The notes: generated from the sequence alone by a model not told the origin. A stretch of DNA of 64,000 nucleotides from Anaerolineales bacterium (GCA_023382595.1 JAHDWB010000001.1:1612001-1676000); one strand, 5' to 3'. Counted from the stretch's first letter, positions 25,087 to 34,164 are shown. A program made the numbers and translations.

Positions 25087-27570
25087 TTACAAACTCGGCT
25101 CGGCGAGTTTTTCCTGCACTTTTTCGAGCATAATCTCGCCGTCGTCGTTGATGTTCACTTCAACAGAGTCGCCGGTCATGAATTCGCCGCCGAGCAATTT
25201 GTCGGACAGAGGATCTTCCACCTTCTGTTGGATGACGCGGCGCAGCGGACGGGCGCCAAACTCGGCATCGAAACCCTGCTCTGCCAGCAAGGACAAAGCC
25301 TCAGGTGTGGCGGTCAGCACCAGGTCATGGTCTTTGAGGCGCTGGGCGACCTTCTCCAGTTCGAGAGAGACGATCTTCTGGATGTCTTCTTTGTTAAGCG
25401 AGCGGAAGATGACGACAGAATCCATGCGGTTGATGAATTCGGGGCGGAAGGCGCGTTTGAGCGATTCGCTCAACTTCTTGCGCATTTCTTCGTAGGAAAG
25501 TTTTTCTTCGACAGCCTCATCGCGCTTCATGGCGAAGCCGAGGGAGGATTGCCGTTTGATGACGTCCGCGCCGATGTTGGAGGTCATGACGATGATGGCG
25601 TTGCGGAAATCCACCTTGCGTCCCTTTGCATCGCTGAGGTGACCTTCTTCCATGATCTGCAACAGCATGTTGTGGACTTCGGGGTGCGCCTTTTCGATCT
25701 CGTCGAAGACGACGATGGAATACGGACGGCGGCGCAGCGCTTCGGTCAGTTGACCTGCGTCCTCGTAGCCGACGTAGCCGGGAGGCGCGCCGACGAGGCG
25801 GGAGGCGGTGTGCCGTTCCATGAACTCGGACATATCGAGTTGAATGGCGGCGTCTTCACTGCCGAACATGAACTTGGCGAGCGCCTTGGTGAGTTCGGTC
25901 TTGCCGACGCCGGTCGGTCCGAGGAACATGAAGGAACCGATGGGGCGTTTGGGGTCTTTCAACCCGGCGCGCGCGCGGCGTACGGCGCGGGAGATGGCGA
26001 TGATCGCATCTTCCTGCCCGATGATGGCTTTGCGGAGTTCATCTTCCATCTTGAGCAGGCGATGGGATTCTTCCTCTGCCAGCTGCATGAGCGGCACGCC
26101 CGTCCACATGGAGACGACTTCGGCGATATCCTCCGCCGAGACGACGGGGCTGGTGGCGCGATCCCAGCCGGTGCGCAGACGTTCGATCTGCTGACCGAGG
26201 TCGAACTCGCGTTCTTCCCATTCCTTGATGTCTTCGCTGTTGCCTTCCTCCTGCGCGAGGGTGCGGTTCTGGCGCGCCTGGCGCAGTTGACTGAATAAGT
26301 CCTTGGCGTGCTTCGCGGCGGGGCTTTTGTACATGCGCACGCGCGAGGATGATTCATCGATCAGGTCGATGGCTTTGTCGGGCAAAAAGCGTTCGGTGAC
26401 GTAGCGCGAAGACAGGTGCGCGGCGGCTTCGAGCGCCTCGTCGGAGATGACGAGGTGGTGATGCTCCTCGTACGCGCCGCGGATGCCCTTGAGGATGGCG
26501 ATGGTTTCCTCCTCGGAAGGTTCGTCCACCTGGATGGGCTGGAAGCGGCGTTCGAGCGCGGCATCCGATTCGATGTGCTTGCGGTATTCATCGAGCGTGG
26601 TCGCGCCGATGACCTGCAACTCGCCGCGGGATAAGGCGGGCTTGAGGATGTTTGCAGCATCGACGGAGGACCCTGCGGCTCCCGCCCCGACGAGCATGTG
26701 AACCTCGTCTATGAACAGGATCGCGCCCGATTGCTTCAACTCATCTATGATGCGCTTGAGCCTTTCCTCGAACTGACCGCGGTACATCGTGCCAGCTACG
26801 AGCGAGCCGACGTCCAATTGCAGAACGCGTTTGTTCATGAGCGGCGCGGGGACATCGCCTTCGACAATGCGTTGGGCGAGTCCTTCGACGATGGCAGTCT
26901 TGCCGACGCCGGGTTCGCCGATGAGCGCGGGGTTGTTCTTGGTGCGGCGCGCCAAAATCTGGATGACGCGCTCGATCTCCATCTGCCGCCCGATGACGGG
27001 GTCAAGTTTTTTCTCTTCGGCTTTGGAGGTCAGATCCGATGCGAGTTGATCCACGAGCGGGGTTTTGGGGTTGGCGGCTGAGGCGCCGCGTCCGCCCTGG
27101 GCGGGGGCGGCAGGTGTCGGCGAGGATGAAGCGGATTCGTTCAGCACGCGGCGCGTCTGGCGGCGAATCTGGTCCGGCGTCACGCCAAGTCTGCGGAGCA
27201 CTTCCATCGCGACGGATTCAATGCGAACCAGCCCGAGCAGAATGTGTTCGGTGCCGATGTAGTGATGCCCGAGGCGGCGCGCCTCGTCCACGGCAAATTC
27301 AAGCACTTGCTGGGTTTCGGGCGCAAGTTCGATGCGGTTGGGATCAAAAGTGACAGGCGGCGCTGAAACACGCGCCACCACTTCGCGGACGCGGTCTGGG
27401 GTCATGCCGAGTTCGCGCAGGACGCGTCCTGCGACGCCTCCTTCTTCGTCCATTAATCCGAGCAGAAGATGCTCGGTTCCAATGCTGTTCTGGCGGGCGC
27501 GTTCGGCTTCCTGATGTGCGAGGCTGAGAACACGCCGTGCTCGCTGTGTAAATCTTTCCATGCCAGCCAT
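25087..27570 (-). CDS. clpC: ATP-dependent Clp protease ATP-binding subunit, ClpC type
   Basis: This 827-residue class I Hsp100 unfoldase feeds substrates to ClpP. It has two Clp_N repeats (about 4-75 and 80-150), AAA1 with Walker A GEPGVGKT (218-225) and Walker B LFIDEV (D288, E289), a short coiled middle region (about 410-470) and AAA2 with [15 protein letters not shown] and [15 protein letters not shown]. The middle region is shorter than in ClpB, which favours ClpC. The start is the ATG at 27570 with AGGAG seven bases upstream; the in-frame ATG at 27609 lies over the promoter region. No mcsA, mcsB or ctsR is adjacent. A TGGTAGAAT extended -10 lies at 27608-27600. Confidence 0.93.
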   Translation of the reverse strand: MAGMERFTQRARRVLSLAHQEAERARQNSIGTEHLLLGLMDEEGGVAGRVLRELGMTPDRVREVVARVSAPPVTFDPNRIELAPETQQVLEFAVDEARRLGHHYIGTEHILLGLVRIESVAMEVLRRLGVTPDQIRRQTRRVLNESASSSPTPAAPAQGGRGASAANPKTPLVDQLASDLTSKAEEKKLDPVIGRQMEIERVIQILARRTKNNPALIGEPGVGKTAIVEGLAQRIVEGDVPAPLMNKRVLQLDVGSLVAGTMYRGQFEERLKRIIDELKQSGAILFIDEVHMLVGAGAAGSSVDAANILKPALSRGELQVIGATTLDEYRKHIESDAALERRFQPIQVDEPSEEETIAILKGIRGAYEEHHHLVISDEALEAAAHLSSRYVTERFLPDKAIDLIDESSSRVRMYKSPAAKHAKDLFSQLRQARQNRTLAQEEGNSEDIKEWEEREFDLGQQIERLRTGWDRATSPVVSAEDIAEVVSMWTGVPLMQLAEEESHRLLKMEDELRKAIIGQEDAIIAISRAVRRARAGLKDPKRPIGSFMFLGPTGVGKTELTKALAKFMFGSEDAAIQLDMSEFMERHTASRLVGAPPGYVGYEDAGQLTEALRRRPYSIVVFDEIEKAHPEVHNMLLQIMEEGHLSDAKGRKVDFRNAIIVMTSNIGADVIKRQSSLGFAMKRDEAVEEKLSYEEMRKKLSESLKRAFRPEFINRMDSVVIFRSLNKEDIQKIVSLELEKVAQRLKDHDLVLTATPEALSLLAEQGFDAEFGARPLRRVIQQKVEDPLSDKLLGGEFMTGDSVEVNINDDGEIMLEKVQEKLAEPSL

Positions 27571-27599
27571 AATAATTCTCCTAAAATTCCTTATAAAGG

Positions 27600-27608
27600 A
27601 TTCTACCA
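27600..27608 (-). promoter_or_regulatory. Extended -10 promoter of clpC
   Basis: On the minus strand TGGTAGAAT matches an extended -10. The leader would be about 24 bases and contains the AGGAG site and a small CCTT/AAGG inverted repeat. No CtsR or CIRCE element is seen in the 145 bases between clpC and the MazG-like gene, and I see nothing else there. Confidence 0.5.
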
Positions 27609-27715
27609 AAAAGCGGGAAGGCGCGTGTAGGAAAAAGGTTAGAGTTTCCTTACGATAGGCGTATGTTTTCGTTCATTTTCCCCCGAAAAGCGTGAAATCA
27701 GACGGGGTTCCTGTA

Positions 27716-28045
27716 TTATCGGTTGTCCCCATCGCCCTGAATCTTACCGCGCGCCTGCCTGTCCAAAAGTTTGGTTAAATTGGATTCGGCAACTTCGTCG
27801 AGGGAAAGATCCAGCTCGGTGCAGACTTGGGCAATGTACCACAGGACGTCGCCGAGTTCGGCTTTGAGCGCTTCCCGTTCCGCTTCGCCGACGACCCCGT
27901 CCTTGTCTCTGAAAATCTTCTTGATCTTCCCCGCCACTTCTCCCGCCTCGTTGACCAGACCGAGAGTCGGATAGATGACCCCATGCCCAATGGCGGGATA
28001 TTTTGCGGTGACGCGGGATTTGATTTGGTAGTCTGTGAAGTTCAT
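27716..28045 (-). CDS. MazG-like nucleotide pyrophosphohydrolase
   Basis: This 109-residue single-domain protein hydrolyses (d)NTPs to monophosphates in this family. The metal-binding pairs are E33/E36 in NEAGEVAGK and E63/D66 in ELGDVLWY, the ExxE...ExxD pattern of all-alpha NTP pyrophosphatases. Length fits a stand-alone MazG-type domain. A weak AAGAGA precedes the ATG. Confidence 0.85.
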   Translation of the reverse strand: MNFTDYQIKSRVTAKYPAIGHGVIYPTLGLVNEAGEVAGKIKKIFRDKDGVVGEAEREALKAELGDVLWYIAQVCTELDLSLDEVAESNLTKLLDRQARGKIQGDGDNR

Positions 28046-28066
28046 GTATATGTCTCTTTTCGGTAA

Positions 28067-28124
28067 GGCGGGTTGAAAACCCGCCGAATATTGAGTGCAA
28101 AAAATGTCCGGTTAGAAGCCGGAC
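28067..28124. repeat. Two adjacent hairpins between MazG and LLM genes
   Basis: GGCGGGTT/AACCCGCC (28067-28085, three-base loop) and GTCCGG/CCGGAC (28106-28124). They sit in an 86-base gap downstream of the LLM oxidoreductase stop on the minus strand and upstream of the MazG start. They may terminate the LLM transcript; the second resembles short dispersed hairpins. Confidence 0.5.
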
Positions 28125-28131
28125 CTACAGG

Positions 28132-29130
28132 CTAATTAAACGCCTTCGCCAGCTTCTTCCACCACTCATCCTTTTCGCCGGGGACGAAGGGTGTGTACAG
28201 CGTGATGCGGTCTGCGATGCCGTCGTAGCGTTTCTTCAGATCAGCTGCAAGACCTTCCTGCGTGGTCATCAAACAAAATTCCGCCAGCATCTCGTCCGTG
28301 ATGAGCATGGGCATTTCGTGCCACTCGCCTTTGGATGCGAAGCCTGAAAGTTTCTCGGCAGTTTCGCCCCAGCCGTGCAAATCCATGACGGGTTTGTACG
28401 AAGGCGTGGATGCGTAGAACGCGACCTGCATTCGCGCAAAGCCGACTTCTTCAGGCGTAGTCGCCACAAAGGGAGTCATCGAAACGGCAATATCGCTGCG
28501 CTTGCGTCCGCCCTTTTTCAAGCCTTCCTCGATGGCGGGCAGGATGACCTCGTTCATATATCTCGGACTGTTGAACGGGTGCGCGTGGAAACCTTCGCAC
28601 AGTTCGCCCGCGAGTTTTGCCAAGCCGGTATTCACTCCTGCAATATAAATTGGAATTTGCGGATTTGGAATTGCGCCCGGATTAAAAAAGGGCGACATCA
28701 ACGTAATTTTGTAATATTCTCCCCGGAAGTTCAACTTCGAGCCGTTCTGCCACGCATCCCAAAACGCGCGGATGACCTGGATCTGCTCGCGCAGCTTCCC
28801 CGTCACGGATTGGGGCCATTGCATCCCAAAGCGCCTCTCGATATGCGCCTTGACCTGCGTGCCAAGTCCCAGAATGAATCGCCCCCCAGACTGCGCCGCC
28901 AAATCCCATGCGGTATAGGCAAGGTTGGCGGGCGAACGCGCAAACGACACAGCAATCGCAGTCCCCATCTCCACCTTGGATGTGTGCTCTGCGATCAGTG
29001 TGCAGGGCAAAAAAGGATCGTGCTGGGTTTCCTGAGTCCACAGCGCAGCGAAGCCGATCCCTTCGGCGGCTTTCGCAACAGCAGGGACATCTCTTAATTG
29101 AACTGGGGGCAGTGCGGCATCGAGTTTCAT
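28132..29130 (-). CDS. Luciferase-like (LLM) F420-dependent oxidoreductase
   Basis: This 332-residue TIM-barrel flavin/F420 enzyme resembles the TIGR03617-type F420-dependent group. It has GFAALWTQETQHDPFLPC near the N-terminus, the cofactor-loop segment AQSGGRFILGLGTQVKAHIERRFG and PIYIAGVN further on. The start at 29130 (MKLDAALPP) is preferred over one 24 codons upstream, because TATACT lies six bases before it and the upstream stretch is a low-quality extension. The substrate is unknown. If the cofactor is F420, the host must make F420. Confidence 0.85.
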   Translation of the reverse strand: MKLDAALPPVQLRDVPAVAKAAEGIGFAALWTQETQHDPFLPCTLIAEHTSKVEMGTAIAVSFARSPANLAYTAWDLAAQSGGRFILGLGTQVKAHIERRFGMQWPQSVTGKLREQIQVIRAFWDAWQNGSKLNFRGEYYKITLMSPFFNPGAIPNPQIPIYIAGVNTGLAKLAGELCEGFHAHPFNSPRYMNEVILPAIEEGLKKGGRKRSDIAVSMTPFVATTPEEVGFARMQVAFYASTPSYKPVMDLHGWGETAEKLSGFASKGEWHEMPMLITDEMLAEFCLMTTQEGLAADLKKRYDGIADRITLYTPFVPGEKDEWWKKLAKAFN

Positions 29131-29136
29131 AAGGCA

Positions 29137-29142
29137 AGTATA
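29137..29142 (-). promoter_or_regulatory. -10 box implying leaderless start of the LLM oxidoreductase
   Basis: TATACT (29142-29137 on the minus strand) ends six bases before the ATG at 29130. There is no Shine-Dalgarno. Confidence 0.55.
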
Positions 29143-29173
29143 CAAGGTGAAAAGGGAATAGGGAATGGGAAAC

Positions 29174-29199
29174 AAAAAAGTCCCGCGTATGCGGGACTT
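29174..29199 (-). terminator. Terminator of the peroxiredoxin gene
   Basis: AAGTCCCGC and GCGGGACTT pair around GTAT. On the minus strand the stem is followed by a run of T. Confidence 0.85.
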
Positions 29200-29205
29200 C
29201 AACGG

Positions 29206-29697
29206 TCACATTTTTTGCTCTTCGTTCAGACTATCCACAAATCCGTACAACTCACGGCTTTCCTGCAGCCAGACGTTCGGGATGGTGGTTCGTTTCAAAT
29301 AACGGACAACTCCATCCTTATCCACCACCAGCGAGGCTGTCCGCTGGTAAAGCAGGAAATATTTCTCCAACTCATACAGGTTGTACACGGCGCGGTCCGG
29401 GTCAGAGAGGATGGGGAATGGCAGTTTTATCGATTCGGCATATTTGCGGGCTTTCTCCACGCCTTCGCCCAAAATGACGATGATCTCTGCGCCGGCTTCC
29501 TTGAATTGTTCATAGAGTTTCCCCAACTGGGAAACATGCGAGCGGCATTGCATACAGGTATATTCGCGGATGAAGAACACGATCACATTCGCCTTGCCGC
29601 GGAAATCCGTCAGCGCAATCTCCTGCCCGTTGGTGGCGGGTAGTTTGAAGTCCGGGGCGAGCGAGCCGATCTTGGCTTCGATGGAGTCGAGAGACAT
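29206..29697 (-). CDS. Peroxiredoxin (AhpC/TSA family)
   Basis: This 163-residue thiol peroxidase-like protein has the N-terminal thioredoxin fold with LAPDFKLPATNG and REYTCMQCRSH. The peroxidatic site is a CxxC (C48, C51) instead of the more usual TxxC, as in the PRX-like2/DUF899-neighbour group. The C-terminal half (ILGEGVEKARKYAESIKLPF, DPDRAVYNLYEL) is typical of BCP/AhpC-like proteins. AGGA lies nine bases before the ATG. Reductant unknown. Confidence 0.85.
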   Translation of the reverse strand: MSLDSIEAKIGSLAPDFKLPATNGQEIALTDFRGKANVIVFFIREYTCMQCRSHVSQLGKLYEQFKEAGAEIIVILGEGVEKARKYAESIKLPFPILSDPDRAVYNLYELEKYFLLYQRTASLVVDKDGVVRYLKRTTIPNVWLQESRELYGFVDSLNEEQKM

Positions 29698-29749
29698 GGT
29701 TCAAATCCTAAAAAGTTTCATTGCTTAGATGCTGGACACATCCATTTTT

Positions 29750-30793
29750 TTACTTTTCGAGCAGGTACGCCATGATCCAATTCGTCGTCGCGTTCAAGCC
29801 GTCCATGTGGGTGCGTTCATAGTTGTGCGAGGCATCGATGCCGGGACCGATCAGCGACATCGCCACATCACCGCCCGCGCGCCAAAACGCTTCGCCGTCC
29901 GAGCCGTAGAACGGATACACATCGGTCTTATACGGGATGCCGTGTTTCTCGGCGATGCCGCGCAGTTTTTTATTCAAGCCTTCGTGATACGGTCCGCCGC
30001 TGTCCTTGATGCACAGCGTGGCGTGGAATTCATCGGACTCCTGACCGGGACCGACGACCGCCATATCCACCGTGACCAATTCCGCGACTTCATCCGGGAT
30101 GCCCGCTGCCGCGCCATGACCGACCTCCTCATAATTGCTGATGTGGAAGTACACGCTTCGTACCGGACTTTGACCTGATTCCACCATCGACTTGATCGCC
30201 GCGACGAGATTTGCCACGCACGCCTTGTCGTCCAGGAAGCGCGAGCGGATGAAACCGTTCGTGACTTCGGTGCGCGTGTCGAACGCCGCGCAATCGCCGA
30301 TATTGATACCCAGCGCGCGAGTCTCCTCTTCGGAGGTGGTGCGCGCATCGAGCCGCACTTCGAGATGCTTATCGTCGCGCGGCAGGTCGGCTCCGCTGTG
30401 GATATGACCGGACGCCTCCTCGATCAACACCGAGCCGCGTATCTTTTCGCCCTTGTCGGTGAACACCCATACACCTTCGGTTTCGACGGTCGCCCACTGA
30501 ATCCCGCCAATGCGGCTGAGACGCAGCCGCCCGTTGCTTTTGATCTCCTTGACCACCGCGCCGAGCGTATCCACGTGGGCGGTCAATGCAACAGGAGGCA
30601 GATCGGACTTTACTTCCCATTTCGCAACCAATGCGCCTTTACGCGTGCGGCTGAGTTTCAACGGCTTGTATTTGGAAAGCTCCTTTTCCACGAAATCCAC
30701 TGCCGCGCTGGAAAAACCGGTCGGCGAGGGGATGTTGAGCAGTTCAACGAGAAACGTTATGAAATATTGTTCGTCAATTTTTGGGAGTGACAT
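29750..30793 (-). CDS. M42-family metallopeptidase
   Basis: This 347-residue dinuclear-zinc aminopeptidase-like enzyme has ALTAHVDTLGA (first metal His/Asp), LDDKACVANL (bridging Asp), EEVGHGAAAGIP (catalytic Glu pair) and a C-terminal GIDASHNYERTH (last metal His). It resembles the M42 member named for osmoprotectant (NAGGN) systems, but no NAGGN synthesis genes are present here. The start at 30793 has AAAGG seven bases upstream; an in-frame ATG seven codons earlier is less well placed. Confidence 0.88.
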   Translation of the reverse strand: MSLPKIDEQYFITFLVELLNIPSPTGFSSAAVDFVEKELSKYKPLKLSRTRKGALVAKWEVKSDLPPVALTAHVDTLGAVVKEIKSNGRLRLSRIGGIQWATVETEGVWVFTDKGEKIRGSVLIEEASGHIHSGADLPRDDKHLEVRLDARTTSEEETRALGINIGDCAAFDTRTEVTNGFIRSRFLDDKACVANLVAAIKSMVESGQSPVRSVYFHISNYEEVGHGAAAGIPDEVAELVTVDMAVVGPGQESDEFHATLCIKDSGGPYHEGLNKKLRGIAEKHGIPYKTDVYPFYGSDGEAFWRAGGDVAMSLIGPGIDASHNYERTHMDGLNATTNWIMAYLLEK

Positions 30794-30856
30794 GGAGAAC
30801 CTTTCGTTTTGCAAGTTGACAGATAGACGTGTTGTAAGGTTTTAACTTTTCAACCT

Positions 30857-31282
30857 TCAAACGTTCGAACTTTCAAATTCACTGATCTTCTTCTTCCAAT
30901 CTTCCGGCACGGGAATGGTCTTCATCCCCTCATAATCGAATGTGACCAGGATCACCGTTCCGCTTGCCGTCACTTTGCCGGTCTCGGCGTCCATCACACA
31001 CTGCTCCACCGTCATGGATTTGGTGCCGATCTTCGCGATCCTGGAGCCGACTTTGATGACATCGCCATAATGGGTGGGGGCATGGTAGGTAATGTGGATG
31101 TCCGCAACGATGACGCCGATCTCCATAAAGGACTGATCCTTGCTGAACAACCCCATTTTCATGAAATGATAAACGCGCGCCTGCTCGAAGTACGTCAGGT
31201 ATTTTGCGTTATTGACGTGTCCCTGCGGGTCCAAATCCCCGTAGCGGACTTCGGTGGGATGGAAGAATTTGTAGTCGCTCAT
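30857..31282 (-). CDS. Acyl-CoA thioesterase (4HBT hot-dog fold)
   Basis: This 141-residue protein has the YbgC/FcbA-type signature EVRYGDLDPQGHVNNAKYLTYFE with the catalytic Asp in GDLDPQGH, followed by HITYHAPTHYGD. It would hydrolyse acyl-CoAs in the cytoplasm. It appears leaderless: TATAAT ends six bases before the ATG. Confidence 0.88.
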   Translation of the reverse strand: MSDYKFFHPTEVRYGDLDPQGHVNNAKYLTYFEQARVYHFMKMGLFSKDQSFMEIGVIVADIHITYHAPTHYGDVIKVGSRIAKIGTKSMTVEQCVMDAETGKVTASGTVILVTFDYEGMKTIPVPEDWKKKISEFESSNV

Positions 31283-31288
31283 GGGGTG

Positions 31289-31294
31289 ATTATA
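31289..31294 (-). promoter_or_regulatory. -10 box implying leaderless start of the thioesterase
   Basis: TATAAT (31294-31289 on the minus strand) lies six bases before the ATG at 31282. Confidence 0.6.
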
Positions 31295-31540
31295 GCCGAG
31301 TAGTCAGCATGTCAGATAGTCTGGTAGCCGGATGGTCAATAAAAACAGCCGCGGAGTGGAAAACTCCACGACTGGAGACAACCAGACTATGCGGCTCCCA
31401 GCCGCCAAATCAATCGCAAAACCTTGCCAGCCCAATCCTGTCCTGAATAACAATGCGCCCATCGGTATCGGTCACGGCGAGTGCTCTCTTGTGATATGAC
31501 AGTAACTAAAGCGGAACTGTGGGTGAAATTTGCTTTCTGT

Positions 31541-31564
31541 ATCCCAAACTGATACGTTTGGAAT
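31541..31564 (+). promoter_or_regulatory. Inverted repeat upstream of the AraC-type gene
   Basis: Nine-base arms with a single mismatch flank TGATAC. The repeat ends about 18 bases before TATACT, overlapping the expected -35 region, as an operator or activator site would. Confidence 0.45.
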
Positions 31565-31599
31565 AGCGCACAGGGGTTTTGATATACTATATTTTGCCC

Positions 31600-31989
31600 A
31601 TGGTGACTGACTTGCAACTTGTTGATGAACATGCCGAGACCGTCAAAGAAGTGATGCTGTATATCCGCGCGCACATCCACGAACCGCTGAATCGGGAGGT
31701 GTTGGCGCAGGTGGCAGGCTTCTCGGTGCCGCACTTCCATCGCGTTTTTACGGCGCAGGTGGGTGAGAGCGCGGTCGGTTATGTACGGCGTCTGCGGCTG
31801 GAACGTGCAGGGCGCAAGCTCCGCATGGGCGCGGTGGATATTACGGAAGTGGCGCGCGCTTCCGGGTACGAGTCCCACGCCGCATTCAGCAAGGCGTTCA
31901 AACAGCAATATGGGCTCAGCCCCAGTGAATTCCGTCAGTTGGGTTGCAGTGAAGCCACACAACTCTTAATGAAAGGAATTAGCAAATGA
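31600..31989 (+). CDS. AraC-type regulator consisting only of the DNA-binding domain
   Basis: This 129-residue protein is just the two-HTH AraC domain: NREVLAQVAGFSVPHFHRVF (first HTH) and ITEVARASGYESHAAFSKAF (second), ending with YGLSPSEFRQLG. It lacks the usual ligand-binding domain, like SoxS/MarA. It overlaps the VOC gene (ATGA) and probably controls it. The ATG at 31600 is used; TATATT six bases before it allows a leaderless start. Confidence 0.85.
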   Translation: MVTDLQLVDEHAETVKEVMLYIRAHIHEPLNREVLAQVAGFSVPHFHRVFTAQVGESAVGYVRRLRLERAGRKLRMGAVDITEVARASGYESHAAFSKAFKQQYGLSPSEFRQLGCSEATQLLMKGISK

Positions 31990-32384
31990 GGATCAAACTT
32001 ACCAGTGTTTCAATAGACGATTATGACAAGGCGTTAAAATTCTACACGGAGGTGATGGGCTTCCTGCCAAAACGGGACATTCCATTGGGAGACAGCGCCC
32101 GCTGGATCACCGTCGTCTCGCCCGAGGACCCCAACGGCACCGAATTGCTTCTCGAACCGAATGCCGGTTATCCTGCCATGAAAGCGCTCAAGGAATCACT
32201 CATGAAGGATGGGATTCCATTTACGGCATTCGAGGTCAACGATATTCAAAGCGAATATGAACGGATGCAAAACCTCGGCGTGGAGTTTGCGATGGAGCCG
32301 ACGAATATGGGCATGACCACCGCGGCGGTACTCAACGATACGTGCGGGAATTTGATCCAGATCTATCAGATCACGGGTGAATGA
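31986..32384 (+). CDS. VOC (glyoxalase/bleomycin-resistance) superfamily protein
   Basis: This 132-residue protein has paired beta-alpha-beta-beta-beta units: KLTSVSIDDYDKALKFYTEV at the start, then DPNGTELLLEP, and NDTCGNLIQIYQI at the end (last Glu/Gln metal position). The first metal ligand position is not the usual His (VSIDDYDKA), so metal binding is uncertain. Such proteins act as thiol transferases, isomerases or antibiotic-binding proteins. It is translationally coupled to the AraC-type gene. Confidence 0.82.
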   Translation: MRIKLTSVSIDDYDKALKFYTEVMGFLPKRDIPLGDSARWITVVSPEDPNGTELLLEPNAGYPAMKALKESLMKDGIPFTAFEVNDIQSEYERMQNLGVEFAMEPTNMGMTTAAVLNDTCGNLIQIYQITGE

Positions 32385-32398
32385 CGAAAACAAACCCA

Positions 32399-32430
32399 AA
32401 ACGGGACTGTGTCCGAACGCAGTCCCGTTT
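32399..32430 (+). terminator. Terminator after the AraC-VOC operon
   Basis: AACGGGACTG and CAGTCCCGTT pair, with TTTTT following the stem on the plus strand. Confidence 0.85.
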
Positions 32431-32509
32431 TTGATTCGAGCGGTGTTTCACCTTCAATGGGGATTTTCATAAGCCGATCGCACCTGTGCAAGTCTGTTTG
32501 CGGCGGCGG

Positions 32510-32515
32510 TATAAT
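32510..32515 (+). promoter_or_regulatory. -10 box implying leaderless start of the DUF951 gene
   Basis: TATAAT ends seven bases before the ATG at 32523. No ribosome binding site lies in between. Confidence 0.6.
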
Positions 32516-32522
32516 CCTTCCC

Positions 32523-32750
32523 ATGCTTCCCGACCTGCAATTGAACGATCACCTGCGCCTGCGGAAACCCCATCCCTGCGGTTCGTATGAGTGGACAGTC
32601 GTGCGCCTCGGCGCGGATATCGGCTTGGAATGCAAGGGCTGTGGTCATCGTGTGATGCTGACGAGGCGTGAGCTGGCAAAGCGCATGAAAGTGAATTTTA
32701 CACAGCAGGAACGAGAGAAACCGGAGATGAGCGGGGATGAACAAGGATAA
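32523..32750 (+). CDS. DUF951-family small protein
   Basis: This 75-residue protein has the family hallmarks LRKPHPCGSYEWTVVRLGAD, IGLECKGCGHRVMLTR. Three cysteines (CG..., CKGC) suggest a small zinc-binding fold. The family is widespread in Firmicutes and Chloroflexota, often near parB or ychF, and has no proven function. The start is set by the ATG at 32523 and its leaderless promoter. Its end overlaps the reading frame region of the following glycosyltransferase. Confidence 0.88.
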   Translation: MLPDLQLNDHLRLRKPHPCGSYEWTVVRLGADIGLECKGCGHRVMLTRRELAKRMKVNFTQQEREKPEMSGDEQG

Positions 32751-32763
32751 AGTGGAGATAAAC

Positions 32764-34071
32764 ATGGAATCACAGCACACCGAACAGGATCTGCCCGTAG
32801 GGTCTCTGCGCATTGGGCTTTTCACGGATACTTATGCGCCGCAAGTGAACGGCGTGTCCGTTTCCCTGCAAATGATCTCGGAGGGGTTAAAGAAACGCGG
32901 GCATCAGGTCACCATTTTTGCGCCGCGTTTTCCGGGATATAAGGATGACCAGCCCAGCGTCGTGCGTTTGCCTTCGCTAAAGTACTTGAACAATCCGCCC
33001 ATCTATGTGGCGGTGCTGGGAACGCCGCGCAGTACATGGTCATTGACCCGCAGGCATTTCGATGTGCTACACGCACACAGTCCGCTGAGCGTGGGGCTGC
33101 TGGCATATTTCACGGCATCCACGAAGAACCTGCCGCTGATCTACACCTATCACACGTCCATTACGGATTACACCCACTATGTAAAATTCATCGGGGGAAC
33201 AAGCCTTGTAAAATATGCGGCGGGCTGGTTCAGCGCCACGTCCACTAATTTAGGCGACCAGATCGTGGTGCCGTCGCCGAAATTCCACCGCTTATTGCTG
33301 GAACAAAAAGTCACTAAGCCGATCCATGTCGTCCCGAACGGAATAGATTTGAGCATGTTCAAGGCGGCGCAGAATCCTGGAAGTCTGCGAAACAGGCTTG
33401 GGGTTGGTCCTGATGCGCCGATCCTGCTCACGGTGGGACGCATGGACCCGGAGAAACGTCTAGATTTTATTGTGGACGCATTTGTCCGGATCTCAGAACG
33501 ACACCCAAATGCGCAGTTGGTTTTTGCAGGCGATGGCAGTGCGCGCAAGGGACTTGAAGAAAAGGTGGCGAAAACAAGCGCAAAGAATCGCATCCATTTT
33601 CTGGGAATGGTCAATCGAGCCGACCTGCCGGATGTGTTCCACGATGCAACGATGTTTCTTTCGGCATCCACAACGGAAGTGCATCCGATCTCAGTGATAG
33701 AAGCGATCGCTTCGGGTTTGCCCATGGTGGCGGTGGAAGATCAAGCCTTTGAAGGCATGATAGAGAATGACCAGAACGGCTACATGGTAAAACTGGACAT
33801 GAACGTATTTGCGGATACCATTTCCGACCTGCTGGCGGATGGCGAAAGATTGGAACGCTTTGGAAAACATTCGGTTATGTTGAGCAAAAAATATTCCATT
33901 GAAGAACAGGTCAGGTCGCTGGAAAAATTGTATGTGGAAGCCATCCTGCAAAACTGGCGTGGAAAATTTTTCGAACGATTTATTCCAAAAGATATCGAAC
34001 ACATCCCCCAAAGGATCGGACGACGCATTACCGGGATGCTGCCGGGCAGGTCAAAGGAAAAAGAAGAGTAG
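32764..34071 (+). CDS. GT4-family glycosyltransferase, probably lipid-linked
   Basis: This 435-residue GT-B enzyme has IGLFTDTYAPQVNGVSVSLQ at the N-terminus, HAHSPLSVGLLAYF, PNGIDLSMF, VGRMDPEKRLDF and the C-terminal nucleotide-sugar motif TTEVHPISVIEAIASGLP. The pattern matches GT4 enzymes that glucosylate diacylglycerol. The basic C-terminal tail (RIGRRITGMLPGRSKEKEE) could bind membrane. The ATG at 32764 has GGAG six bases upstream and is preferred over an ATG at 32737 that overlaps DUF951. The lipid acceptor is inference. Confidence 0.82.
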   Translation: MESQHTEQDLPVGSLRIGLFTDTYAPQVNGVSVSLQMISEGLKKRGHQVTIFAPRFPGYKDDQPSVVRLPSLKYLNNPPIYVAVLGTPRSTWSLTRRHFDVLHAHSPLSVGLLAYFTASTKNLPLIYTYHTSITDYTHYVKFIGGTSLVKYAAGWFSATSTNLGDQIVVPSPKFHRLLLEQKVTKPIHVVPNGIDLSMFKAAQNPGSLRNRLGVGPDAPILLTVGRMDPEKRLDFIVDAFVRISERHPNAQLVFAGDGSARKGLEEKVAKTSAKNRIHFLGMVNRADLPDVFHDATMFLSASTTEVHPISVIEAIASGLPMVAVEDQAFEGMIENDQNGYMVKLDMNVFADTISDLLADGERLERFGKHSVMLSKKYSIEEQVRSLEKLYVEAILQNWRGKFFERFIPKDIEHIPQRIGRRITGMLPGRSKEKEE

Positions 34072-34149
34072 TTCTTGAGAAAATCCGCGGACGATGCGTG
34101 TCAGGCTGATTTTTTCTATGAATCTGCGAATTGTTAAGCGCGCGGGGGG

Positions 34150-34155
34150 TATAAT
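34150..34155 (+). promoter_or_regulatory. -10 box of the tsaE operon (near-leaderless)
   Basis: TATAAT ends nine bases before the ATG at 34165, leaving a leader of at most about three bases. Confidence 0.5.
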
Positions 34156-34164
34156 TCGGACGCC

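Larger units (their letters stand above)
31283..31599. other. 317-base divergent intergenic region
   Basis: The left end holds the thioesterase -10 box. A small hairpin GGAGT/ACTCC lies near 31353-31367. At 31541-31564 an inverted repeat (ATCCCAAAC, TGATAC, GTTTGGAAT; one mismatch) sits just upstream of the AraC-type gene's -10 region (TATACT 31583-31588). I see no credible gene in the rest. Confidence 0.5.

Noticed and set aside
25021-26298. A 425-codon open frame on the plus strand opposite clpC
   Set aside because: The region is fully explained by the C-terminal AAA domain of clpC, and the antisense protein is a His/Asp/Gly-rich mirror product.
31387-31962. A 191-codon minus-strand open frame over the divergent gap and AraC-type gene
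   Set aside because: Most of it is antisense to the AraC HTH coding region; the remainder is a low-complexity extension with no promoter or ribosome binding site.
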